In this document: piece after piece, positions 34,163 through 41,496 of the stretch
How positions within the stretch are numbered: position 1 is the first letter of the stretch
How the letters are laid out: each line of letters starts with the position of its first letter
From: Actinobacteria bacterium Ga0077560
GTDB taxonomy: Bacteria > Actinomycetota > Thermoleophilia > Miltoncostaeales > Miltoncostaeaceae
Direction of reading: 5' to 3'
NCBI GenBank assembly: GCA_001464275.1
Contig: LNFL01000163.1
Location: 1 to 64,000, forward strand
DNA: 64,000 bases
Position numbers and translations under genes: made by a program
The notes under the pieces: model-generated
The model's input: the letters and a program-made list of their open reading frames with translations, nothing else
Told to the model about the DNA's origin: nothing
The model's database searches: none

Positions 34163-35035
34163 TCAGACGGGGGCGCCGGCCTCCACCATCTGGCACAGGA
34201 CCGACGCCCCGGCCAGCTCACCCTCACGGCCGGCCTCGACGGCGGCGCGCATCGCCGCGGGCGCGGTGACGGTCTCGTCGTAGACCACGACCACGGACTG
34301 GTCGCCGGGGCGCAGGTAGTGCTGCTCCCCGAAGTCCGTGTACCGCGTCGCGCCGACCCCGATGAGCACCGTCTCCGGGCATCCGGCGTCGCGCAGCAGT
34401 TCACCCACGAACTCCAGCGGCGTGTCGTCGGAGCCGTGCTGGTGGTGCAGGCGGTCCACGATCCAGTCCAGCAGCAGCCCGCCCGCGTACGAGTAGCCCG
34501 CGGCGGGGCTGTCCACGCCGTACTCGTGCGCCACGCCGTCGCGGCGCAGGAAGCTGGCGATGCGCAGGGTGCGCAGGCCGCCGCCGGGTTCCAGGTCGGT
34601 CACCGGGAACAGCCGCGCCGCGACGCCCTTGGAGCACGGGCCCCAGTTCTTCTTGTGGCTGATCTTCTTCGCGCCGGGGCGGCGAATCGAGCAGTCGTTG
34701 AACGCCCCCGCCGCATACGGCGTCAGCCCGGTGACCTGCCCGGCCTCGTCGTAGGTGACGCGGCACAGCGCGCCCACCTCGGGCTCGATCTGGAGGTTCA
34801 TCGCCCAGTCGGCCGACACGGGCTCGTGGAGCCGGTCGGTGGACAGCGGGAACGTCCCCAGGAACGTGTCGCTCCCGGGCGCGAACCACGGGAAGATCCC
34901 CTTGGGTGCGTCCGGCGCCGCGGTGACGCGCTCGAAGTCGACGGCCTCTCCCGCCTGCTCCAGGTGCCCGGCGAAGTTGCCGGCGACGCCGAACCCGAAG
35001 GCGCCGCGAAGGTCGTCGAGGTGGAGGTCGATCAT
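34163..35035 (-). CDS. DUF5718-family protein
   Basis: A 290-residue soluble protein beginning 'MIDLHLDDLRGAFGFGVAGN' with 'GHLEQAGEAVDF', 'NDCSIRRPGAKKISHKKNWG', 'YGVDSPAAGYSYAGGLLLDW' and 'ETVLIGVGATRYTDFGEQHY'. From memory these match DUF5718 proteins, which are widespread, conserved and without established function. Their acidic and His residues resemble FAH-fold enzymes; that relation is inference. The ATG at 35035 follows TAGATT at 9 bases. Convergent with the GMC gene. Confidence 0.75.
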   Translation of the reverse strand: MIDLHLDDLRGAFGFGVAGNFAGHLEQAGEAVDFERVTAAPDAPKGIFPWFAPGSDTFLGTFPLSTDRLHEPVSADWAMNLQIEPEVGALCRVTYDEAGQVTGLTPYAAGAFNDCSIRRPGAKKISHKKNWGPCSKGVAARLFPVTDLEPGGGLRTLRIASFLRRDGVAHEYGVDSPAAGYSYAGGLLLDWIVDRLHHQHGSDDTPLEFVGELLRDAGCPETVLIGVGATRYTDFGEQHYLRPGDQSVVVVYDETVTAPAAMRAAVEAGREGELAGASVLCQMVEAGAPV

Positions 35036-35044
35036 CGGGCCGGG

Positions 35045-35050
35045 AATCTA
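35045..35050 (-). promoter_or_regulatory. Leaderless-type -10 box (TAGATT)
   Basis: On the minus strand TAGATT ends 9 bases before the ATG at 35035. It sits in the loop of a dyad (CGGGCCGGGA ... TCCCGGCCCG). Confidence 0.45.
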
Positions 35051-35098
35051 GCGTCCCGGCCCGCCTGCCGGCGCTCCGGGGCCCGGCCCCGGCCCCAC

Positions 35099-36340
35099 CT
35101 ACGCCTGCGCCAGCCGGGTCAGCGCGCCGGCCAGCACGGCAACGCCCCTGGCGATCTGCTCCTCGGAGGTGAACTCGTCGGGCCGGTGGCTCACGCCGGC
35201 GCGGGAGGGCACGAACACCATCCCCGTGGGGCAGAGCTGCGCCATGAACACGGTGTCGTGGTACGCCCGGCTCACCATTCGCACGTTGCTCGCCCCCGCC
35301 TCGGCGCACGCGGCCTCCACGGCCTCGACCACCGCGGGGCCGGAGACCGACGGCGGGTCGCGGTTGAGGATCTCGCCCGAATGCCCCACGCCCAGCCGCT
35401 CGGCCTGGGCCCGCGCGAAGGCGCGGACGTGATCGACCAGCGCATCGCGGCGCGCCAGGTCGGTGTCGCGCATGTCGATCTCCATCACCACGCGGCGCGG
35501 GACGCTGTTGACCGCCCCGGGCTCCACGCGGATGAGCCCAACGGTGCCGACCGTGTCGGTGCTCCCGGTGCCGCGGGCGGCGCGGTCCACCTCCTGGATC
35601 ACGGCGGCGGCCGCGACGAGGGGGTCGTGGCGGGCGGGCATGAGCAGCGCGCCCGCGTGGCCGCCGCCGCCGGTGAGCTCGACGCGCAGGGTGGCCGGCG
35701 CGGCGATGGCCGTGACCACGCCGATGTCCAGGCCCTGGCGCTCCAGCTCCGGGCCCTGCTCGATGTGCAGTTCCAGGAACGCGTGGTACGCCCCCGGCGC
35801 CAGGCGGGCGTCCATGGCGGCGCCGGTCATGCCGGCCCCCAGGCGCGCCTGCTCGAAGGTGCCGCCGTCGGCATCGCGCAGGCGCGCCAGGCCGGCCTCG
35901 TCGAGCACCCCGGACATCACGCGGCTGCCGATGCAGCCCAGCCCGAACCGGGTGGGCTCCTCCGAGGTGAACGCGATGAGCTCGATCGACCGGCGCGGGC
36001 GGATGCCCGCCGCCTGGAGGGCGCGCAGCGCCTCCAGCCCGCCCAGCACCCCCACCACGCCGTCGAACCGGCCGGCCTCCGGGATGGCGTCGGTGTGGGA
36101 CCCGGTCGCCACGGCGGGCAGTGACGGGTCGGTGCCCTCCAGGCGGGCGAAGGTATTCCCCACCGCGTCCACGCGCACCGTGAGCCCCGCGTCGCGCAGG
36201 CGACGGTGCAGCCATTCCCTGCCCGCCATGTCGGTGGGCGTGAACAGGATGCGGGTGACCGAGGGGTACGGGTGGTCGGAGATCCGGGCCAGCTCCTCGA
36301 TCTCCGCCGAGAGCCGCGCCGTGTCGACGGGGAGTGTCAC
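35099..36340 (-). CDS. allC: Allantoate amidohydrolase / N-carbamoyl amino acid hydrolase
   Basis: A 413-residue M20-family hydrolase with dinuclear metal motifs: 'GSHTDAIPEAGRFDGVVGVL', 'FTSEEPTRFGLGCIGSR', 'HIEQGPELE', 'GGGGHAGALLMPARHDPL' and a C-terminal 'SRAYHDTVFMAQLCPTGMVF'. The length and motifs fit AllC/hydantoinase-carbamoylase. The GTG at 36340 overlaps the stop of the ureidoglycine aminohydrolase gene (GTGA). That coupling supports the allantoate role: AllC makes ureidoglycine, which the neighbour deaminates. Confidence 0.88.
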   Translation of the reverse strand: MTLPVDTARLSAEIEELARISDHPYPSVTRILFTPTDMAGREWLHRRLRDAGLTVRVDAVGNTFARLEGTDPSLPAVATGSHTDAIPEAGRFDGVVGVLGGLEALRALQAAGIRPRRSIELIAFTSEEPTRFGLGCIGSRVMSGVLDEAGLARLRDADGGTFEQARLGAGMTGAAMDARLAPGAYHAFLELHIEQGPELERQGLDIGVVTAIAAPATLRVELTGGGGHAGALLMPARHDPLVAAAAVIQEVDRAARGTGSTDTVGTVGLIRVEPGAVNSVPRRVVMEIDMRDTDLARRDALVDHVRAFARAQAERLGVGHSGEILNRDPPSVSGPAVVEAVEAACAEAGASNVRMVSRAYHDTVFMAQLCPTGMVFVPSRAGVSHRPDEFTSEEQIARGVAVLAGALTRLAQA

Positions 36341-37086
36341 CCGGCCTCCGACCCGTCGGCCAGCGGATCGCGGTTCCAGTCCTTGTAGATGAGGTACGAC
36401 GCCCACCCGGTGCCGTACGCGCAGCACCACTGGGGGCAGAACGGCGCCATCCAGATCGCGTCGCCCTCGGTGACCGGGTACCAGCCGTCGGCCAGCCGGT
36501 AGACCAGGGACCCTTCCAGCACCAGCAGGCCGTGCTCCATCAGGTGGGTCTCCACGAACGGCAGCGCCGCGCCGGGCGCGAAGCTCATCGTGTTCACCGC
36601 CAGGTCCAGGCCGGGCTCCTCCGGCAGCAGCTGCTGGACGTGCACGTTCGGGTCGCCGTGCATGTGCTCGGCCGGCACCGCCGCCCGGCTGCCCACCACC
36701 ACCCGCGGCTCGCCGGCGGGGTGCGGCACGTACGGCTTCTCGATGAGGCAGATCCGGGTGGCGCCCACGGCCGTGAGCGTCTGCGGCAGCCCGGCCGGCA
36801 GGTACGCGTACCCCTGCGACTCCAGCTCGTGCGTGGCGCCGTCGGCGTCGAGCCGCAGGTGCCCCTCCAGCACGAACACGAACCGGCCCACGCCGGGCGG
36901 CGGCGGCCCGCCGGTCGCGCCGTCGTCCATGCTCACCAGCGACATCGCGAACGCCGACAGCGGCGGGGCGGCCAGCACCACCCGGCGGCTGCCGGTCCAT
37001 CCGGGCACCGGCCCCGGGACGTGACCGTCGGGCGCCAGCACCGCGTGGTCGAGCCGCACCACGCTGCGCGTCCGCGGCCCGCTCAT
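36337..37086 (-). CDS. allE: (S)-ureidoglycine aminohydrolase
   Basis: A 249-residue bicupin with the family signatures 'GYAYLPAGLPQTLTAVGATR', 'PNVHVQQLLPEEPGLDLAVN' and 'DGWYPVTEGDAIWMAPFCPQ'. Metal-site residues include 'ETHLMEHGLLVLEG'. It releases ammonia from ureidoglycine to give ureidoglycolate in allantoin degradation. It is coupled with the allantoate amidohydrolase gene. No allantoinase or ureidoglycolate enzyme is visible nearby. The ATG at 37086 was chosen by family start; a few upstream codons are open. Confidence 0.87.
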   Translation of the reverse strand: MSGPRTRSVVRLDHAVLAPDGHVPGPVPGWTGSRRVVLAAPPLSAFAMSLVSMDDGATGGPPPPGVGRFVFVLEGHLRLDADGATHELESQGYAYLPAGLPQTLTAVGATRICLIEKPYVPHPAGEPRVVVGSRAAVPAEHMHGDPNVHVQQLLPEEPGLDLAVNTMSFAPGAALPFVETHLMEHGLLVLEGSLVYRLADGWYPVTEGDAIWMAPFCPQWCCAYGTGWASYLIYKDWNRDPLADGSEAG

Positions 37087-37466
37087 CGACCGCCCGCCGC
37101 GGCGAGCGGTCGGCGCGTGCCGTGCCTGGGTGATGGGGCCCGCATGGTCCGGGCCCCCGAGCAACCGCCCGATACGGCGAGCATGTCCTCCCCTTTCCTC
37201 GTGTCGGCTGGCGGGGGCGAATGGTCCGATGCGATCCTGTCGCCGGGACCGCGGATGATGAGGTCGAACCTCGCGGCCAAGCGTATTCGCAGGGTGCCGC
37301 CACCGACCCTGGGCCCACCGGCCATGGTGCCGCGCGCCAGGTCTGGCCCTGGGTCCAGCTCGCGTCCGGCGCGGCGGCTGCGAGATTCGCCGGGATGCCG
37401 ACCTCGCCGGATTCGTCTGGGACCGCGGACCGCCCGACGCGGGATCCCGCGGTGCCGGCGCCGCCG
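37087..37466. other. Divergent region between allE and M20 peptidase
   Basis: About 380 bases with no convincing separate gene. Part of the right side could be N-terminal coding sequence of the peptidase if an upstream start (for example the ATG near 37395) is used. No clear promoter seen. Confidence 0.35.
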
Positions 37467-38597
37467 ATGCCACCATCACACCCATCATCCTCCGGGGTCA
37501 CGGAACTGCTCCGTGACCTCATCCGGGCCGCCTCGCCGAACCCCCCGGGCGACGAGCGGGCGGCGGCGCGGGTCATCCTGGGGTTCCTCGAGCGGATCCC
37601 GGACATCGAGATCGAGGACGCCGGCGTCGACCCGCTGCGGCCGATGATCGTCGCGCGGCTCCGCTGCGCCGCCCCGGGCCCCACCCTGCTGCTGAACGGG
37701 CACATGGACACGGTCCCCGACCCGTTCGGCGCCAAGGTCGCCGGTGGCCGCATGTTCGGCCGGGGTGCCAGCGACATGAAGTCCGGCCTCGCCGGGCTGG
37801 TCGTGGCCTTCGGGCGCATCGCCGAGCTGCGGGGCGAGCTGGCCGGCACCGTGGAGCTGCACGCGGTGCCCGACGAGGAGCCCGGCGGTCATCTGGGCAC
37901 CGAGGCCCTGCTCCGGGCGGGCAGGATCGCCGGCGACTACGCGGTGGTCGCCGAACCGACCGGCCTCAGCGTCTTCCGCGCCCAGAAGGGCAACGTGTTC
38001 GCCGATGTCACGGTGCGGGGCCGTTCCGCGCACGGCAGCATGCCGTGGCACGGGGTGAACGCCGCCAGCCTGGCGGCGCGGCTGCTGGTGGACCTCGAGG
38101 ATCGCCTGGGTCCCCTGCTGGCCGAGCGGAGCCACCCGCTCGTGGGCCCAAGGTCCCTCAACGTCGGCACGATCACCGCGGGCACCGCCACCAACGTCGT
38201 CCCCGACCGCTGCGTGCTGGGTGTGGACCGCCGGGTGCTGCCGGGGGAGTCCCCACGGGCCGCGCTGGAGGAGCTGGCCGCGTTCATCGGCGACCGCGGC
38301 ACGGTGGAGGCCACCCACCTGGGCGCCCCGTTCGAGACCCCTGAGGATCACCCGCTGGTGGTCGCCGCGCAGGCCGCCGTCGCGGCCGTGCTGGGCGGGC
38401 CCCGCCCGTGCGGCGGCCTGGTGGGCAGCTCCGACGCGCGCTTCTACGCCGACGGCGCCGGCATCCCCACCATCCTGCTGGGGCCGGGCGCCATGGACCA
38501 GGCGCACGTGCCCGACGAGTCGGTGCCGCTGGAGGAGGCCGAGGCGAGCGTCCCCGTGTTCGTCGAGCTGGCGCGCAGGCTGCTGGTCGCCGGCTGA
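37467..38597 (+). CDS. M20-family metallopeptidase (ArgE/DapE-like)
   Basis: A 376-residue enzyme with 'LLLNGHMDTVPDPFGAKVAG', 'GRGASDMKSGLAGLVVAFGR', 'VPDEEPGGHLGTEALL' and 'AMDQAHVPDESVPLEE'. The zinc ligands and catalytic Asp/Glu of the acetylornithine deacetylase/succinyl-diaminopimelate desuccinylase group are present. A dimerisation 'lid' domain contains 'RGRSAHGSMPWHGVNAASLA'. Substrate is not determinable. The start is uncertain: 37467 ATG chosen; others lie upstream at 37395 and 37451. Its position opposite the ureide genes may indicate a ureide or amino-acid substrate. Confidence 0.85.
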   Translation: MPPSHPSSSGVTELLRDLIRAASPNPPGDERAAARVILGFLERIPDIEIEDAGVDPLRPMIVARLRCAAPGPTLLLNGHMDTVPDPFGAKVAGGRMFGRGASDMKSGLAGLVVAFGRIAELRGELAGTVELHAVPDEEPGGHLGTEALLRAGRIAGDYAVVAEPTGLSVFRAQKGNVFADVTVRGRSAHGSMPWHGVNAASLAARLLVDLEDRLGPLLAERSHPLVGPRSLNVGTITAGTATNVVPDRCVLGVDRRVLPGESPRAALEELAAFIGDRGTVEATHLGAPFETPEDHPLVVAAQAAVAAVLGGPRPCGGLVGSSDARFYADGAGIPTILLGPGAMDQAHVPDESVPLEEAEASVPVFVELARRLLVAG

Positions 38598-38695
38598 TCG
38601 GGATCCTCGCCGTCCCGGTCCGGCGCGCCCCCGATGCGCACCGGCCCTCCCGGGCGGACGCTGGAGGTGTCCCGCACCCGGCCGGAGGAGGCACC

Positions 38696-39247
38696 ATGCG
38701 GACACTCGTGGTCTACGAATCGATGTTCGGCAACACCCACCGCGTGGCGGAGCGCATCGCCGCGGGCCTCGCGGCCGCCGGTGAGGCGCGGGCGGTCCCG
38801 GTGGCCGAGGCCACCGACGAGGCGCTCGAGGGGATCGACCTGCTGGTGGTGGGCGGCCCCACCCACGTCCACGGGATGACCAGCGCCCGTTCGCGCCAGG
38901 CGGCGCACGACCAGGCCGTCCGCCCGGGAAGCGGCCTCACCATGGACCCAGACGCCGAGGGCCCGGGCCTGCGCGACTGGTTCGACCAGCGGCGGCTGCC
39001 CCACGCGTGCGCGGCGGCCGCGTTCGACACCCGCATGCACGGGGCCCCCGCGCTGACCGGCCGGGCCTCGAAGGGCATCGCGAAGCGGCTCGCGCGTCAC
39101 GGCGCGCGTTTGGTGGCCGACCCGGAGAGCTTCATCGTGGACCGGGACAACCACCTGGACGACGGCGAGGCCGAGCGGGCCGGGGCCTGGGGCGCCTCGC
39201 TCGCGGAGGCGTGCCGGAGCGCGATGACGGAGGGACGCCATGGATGA
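38696..39247 (+). CDS. Flavodoxin-family protein
   Basis: A 183-residue protein. 'LVVYESMFGNTHRVAERIAA' is the FMN phosphate-binding loop, followed by 'LLVVGGPTHVHGMTSARSRQ' and 'AAAFDTRMHGAPALTGRASK'. This matches long-chain flavodoxin-like electron carriers or protective flavoproteins. GGAGGAG precedes the ATG. It overlaps the GerW-like gene downstream by 8 bases. Confidence 0.88.
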   Translation: MRTLVVYESMFGNTHRVAERIAAGLAAAGEARAVPVAEATDEALEGIDLLVVGGPTHVHGMTSARSRQAAHDQAVRPGSGLTMDPDAEGPGLRDWFDQRRLPHACAAAAFDTRMHGAPALTGRASKGIAKRLARHGARLVADPESFIVDRDNHLDDGEAERAGAWGASLAEACRSAMTEGRHG

Positions 39248-39635
39248 CGTGCGGCAGGTGATGGAGTCGGCCGCGGCCGGCGGCATGGGATCGCGGCTCG
39301 CCGCGGCGCTCGCCGACAAGGTCGGGAACCGGGCGGGGGTGCAGGCCATCTTCGGGGAGCCGGTGGAGCGGGACGGCGTGACCGTCATCCCCGTGGGCCG
39401 CCTGCGCTGGGGGTTCGGCGGCGGCGGCGGGACGGGCGGCCCGCCCGGCGAAACCCCCGGCGAGGGGTCGGGCGGCGGCGGGGGCGTCACGGTCTCGCCG
39501 GTCGGCTACATCGAGATCTCCGGCGGCACCGCGACGTTCCGGCGCGTGGCGCTGTCGGCCACGCCGGGCACCCTCATCGCGGCGGCGGTCGCGGTGCTCA
39601 TCACGCTGCGCGGCATCCGCGGCCTCTTCCGCTGA
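39240..39635 (+). CDS. GerW-family (YtfJ-like) sporulation-related protein
   Basis: A 131-residue protein: 'VQAIFGEPVERDGVTVIPVG' and 'LRWGFGGGGGTGG', then a Gly-rich loop and 'VTVSPVGYIEISGGTATFRR'. These are the GerW/YtfJ signatures. One C-terminal hydrophobic helix (about 105-125) may anchor it. The family was named for spore germination but is widespread in non-sporulating actinobacteria. Translationally coupled to the flavodoxin. Confidence 0.85.
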   Translation: MDDVRQVMESAAAGGMGSRLAAALADKVGNRAGVQAIFGEPVERDGVTVIPVGRLRWGFGGGGGTGGPPGETPGEGSGGGGGVTVSPVGYIEISGGTATFRRVALSATPGTLIAAAVAVLITLRGIRGLFR

Positions 39636-39639
39636 CACC

Positions 39640-39668
39640 GGGCGGGGCGGCGGTGTGCCGCCCCGCCC
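39640..39668. terminator. Bidirectional terminator hairpin
   Basis: GGGCGGGGCGGC and GCCGCCCCGCCC (12 perfect pairs) around GGTGT, between the convergent GerW-like and SRPBCC genes. Confidence 0.7.
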
Positions 39669-39671
39669 GCC

Positions 39672-40169
39672 TCAGCCGGCGCCCGGCTCCAGCAGCGCGC
39701 CGGTCTGCCCGACGGCCTGCCGCATGCCCTCCTCCATCTGCATCTCCAGGAGCAGGTCCATCGCCTCACGGGAGGGGAACGTGGAGGTGAGCGTCATCCG
39801 GGTGCCGCCGTCCTCCAGGGCGGCCAGCTCGACGCGGGCGAGCGTCACCGGCATCTCGGTGCTGGGGGTGCCGTCCGCGTCGGCGAAGCCGTCCTCGAAC
39901 TCCAGCAGGTGGGGCGGATCGACGGTCAGGATGCGCCACCAGCCGCGGTACCGCTCACCGTCCGGGCCGGTCATGACGTAGGTGACGCGGCCGCCGGGAC
40001 GCAGGTCGTGCTCCTCGACGGTGGCCGGGAAGGACGGCGGCCCCCACCAGCGCTCCAGGAGCCGCGGGTCCTCCCACAGCCGCCAGACACGGTCGATGGC
40101 CGACGGGTACTCGGCCGTGACCGTCATCGTCAGGTGATCGGGATCCGTGCGGACGCTGGTGACGCTCAT
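39672..40169 (-). CDS. SRPBCC/AHSA1-domain protein
   Basis: A 165-residue protein beginning 'MTVTAEYPSAIDRVWRLWED' after a short lead, then 'RLLERWWGPPSFPATVEEHD', 'GWWRILTVDPPHLLEFEDGF' and 'TRMTLTSTFPSREAMDLLLE'. These are hallmarks of the AHSA1 (Activator of Hsp90 ATPase-like) SRPBCC fold. It binds hydrophobic ligands in general; the specific ligand is unknown. GGGAG precedes the ATG at 40169. Confidence 0.87.
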   Translation of the reverse strand: MSVTSVRTDPDHLTMTVTAEYPSAIDRVWRLWEDPRLLERWWGPPSFPATVEEHDLRPGGRVTYVMTGPDGERYRGWWRILTVDPPHLLEFEDGFADADGTPSTEMPVTLARVELAALEDGGTRMTLTSTFPSREAMDLLLEMQMEEGMRQAVGQTGALLEPGAG

Positions 40170-40207
40170 GGCACTCCCTGGTTCGGCTCGTTGAGGATGC
40201 CGCCGGC

Positions 40208-41365
40208 TCAGCCCAGGCCGAGCAGCGTGCGCGCCGCCTCGATGGTGTCGAACGCCTGCGCGTCCGCCCGGGCGCGCTGCCCCTCGTCGACGGCGAACGG
40301 CTCGTCGCCCAGCAGCTCGGCGGTGAACTCCCGTCCCGCCCGCTCGCGCGCCATCCGCAGCCACGGCTCGGGAAGCGCCGAGGGCAGGTCCACGTCGAGC
40401 ATGGTCGCCAGCTGCGACGCCCACAGCCGCGGGAGCAGGTCGATGTTGTAGCCGCCGCCGGTCACGATGAGCCACCGGCCGCCGGCCGCGTCGCGGGCGA
40501 TGTCGCGCAGCAGCCCGTACATGCGCGGGAAGCCGGCGGTGCTCATCTGCAGGTGGGCCATGGGGTCGGCGTGATGCGGGTCGACACCGGTCATCATCAC
40601 CACCACCTCCGGCGCGAAGCGGCGAACGGCCGGCCCGATGACCCGGTCGACGGCGGCCAGCACGGAGACGTCGCCCGCGAACGGCGGCAGCGGCACGTTC
40701 ACCGAGGTCCCCTCGGCGGCGCCCACGCCGCGCTCCCCCAGGTGCCCGGTCCCCGGGTACAGGTAGCGCCCGCTCTCGTGCACCGAGCACGTGAGCACGC
40801 GCGGGTCCTCGTAGAAGATCCACTGCACGCCGTTGCCGTGATGGGCGTCCACGTCGATGTAGGCGATCCGCTCCGCGCCCCGGTCGAGCAGCGCCCGGAT
40901 CGCCACGGCGGCGTCGTTGTAGACGCACATGCCGGTGGCGCGGTCGGCCATCGCGTGGTGCAGGCCGGCCGGCGCCGGGCAGAACGCCTGCCGGGCGCGG
41001 CCCTCCCAGATCTCCAGGGCGCCCGTGACCGCCGATCCGCACGCCGCCGCCGCGGCGTCGTGCATGCCGGTGTGGGCGATGGTGTCCCCATCGGCGAATC
41101 CCCACCGGCGCTCATCGGGATCGGCGGCCAGCGCCGGGTCGGCGTCGATGCGCCGCACGGCGGCGACGTACTCCGGGGTGTGGACCGCCAGGATCTCGGC
41201 ATCGGTGGCGGAGCGCGGGTCGTGGCGGGTCACGTCGGGGTGGTCCAGCAGCCCGTACGCCTCCAGCAGGGCGATCCCCAGCTCGCGTCGCAGGCGGCGC
41301 TCGGTGTCGGCGCTGGGGTTGTGCGCCTGCAGGTGCGGGCCATACACGAAGGCGGTCGGCGTCAT
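40208..41365 (-). CDS. HDAC/AcuC-family deacetylase
   Basis: A 385-residue histone-deacetylase-superfamily enzyme. The catalytic His pair is in 'PAPAGLHHAMADRATGMCVY', the zinc-binding Asp/His in 'IAYIDVDAHHGNGVQWIFYE', and the third zinc Asp in 'TGVDPHHADPMAHLQ'. This resembles AcuC proteins that deacetylate acetyl-CoA synthetase. The ATG at 41365 is preceded by TAGCCT at 6 bases, so a leaderless start is likely. It lies 38 bases from the SRPBCC gene in the same direction. Confidence 0.88.
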   Translation of the reverse strand: MTPTAFVYGPHLQAHNPSADTERRLRRELGIALLEAYGLLDHPDVTRHDPRSATDAEILAVHTPEYVAAVRRIDADPALAADPDERRWGFADGDTIAHTGMHDAAAAACGSAVTGALEIWEGRARQAFCPAPAGLHHAMADRATGMCVYNDAAVAIRALLDRGAERIAYIDVDAHHGNGVQWIFYEDPRVLTCSVHESGRYLYPGTGHLGERGVGAAEGTSVNVPLPPFAGDVSVLAAVDRVIGPAVRRFAPEVVVMMTGVDPHHADPMAHLQMSTAGFPRMYGLLRDIARDAAGGRWLIVTGGGYNIDLLPRLWASQLATMLDVDLPSALPEPWLRMARERAGREFTAELLGDEPFAVDEGQRARADAQAFDTIEAARTLLGLG

Positions 41366-41371
41366 CGCCAC

Positions 41372-41377
41372 AGGCTA
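41372..41377 (-). promoter_or_regulatory. Leaderless -10 box (TAGCCT)
   Basis: Minus-strand TAGCCT ends 6 bases before the deacetylase ATG at 41365. Confidence 0.55.
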
Positions 41378-41496
41378 CCCCGCACCCGGGAACCGGACAC
41401 GGACCGGGCGCCCCGCGAATCCCGCCGCAAACCGGGCGGAACGCTTGGTACGGCCTCGCTCCGGCCGATGGTCAGGCAGTGGCTCCCGTTGATCCG

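Noticed and set aside
35099..37849. A single 916-codon protein covering AllC and the ureidoglycine enzyme region
   Set aside because: Only the part from 36340 downward is AllC; the upstream part is in the wrong frame for the ureidoglycine aminohydrolase, and a GTGA overlap marks the true start.
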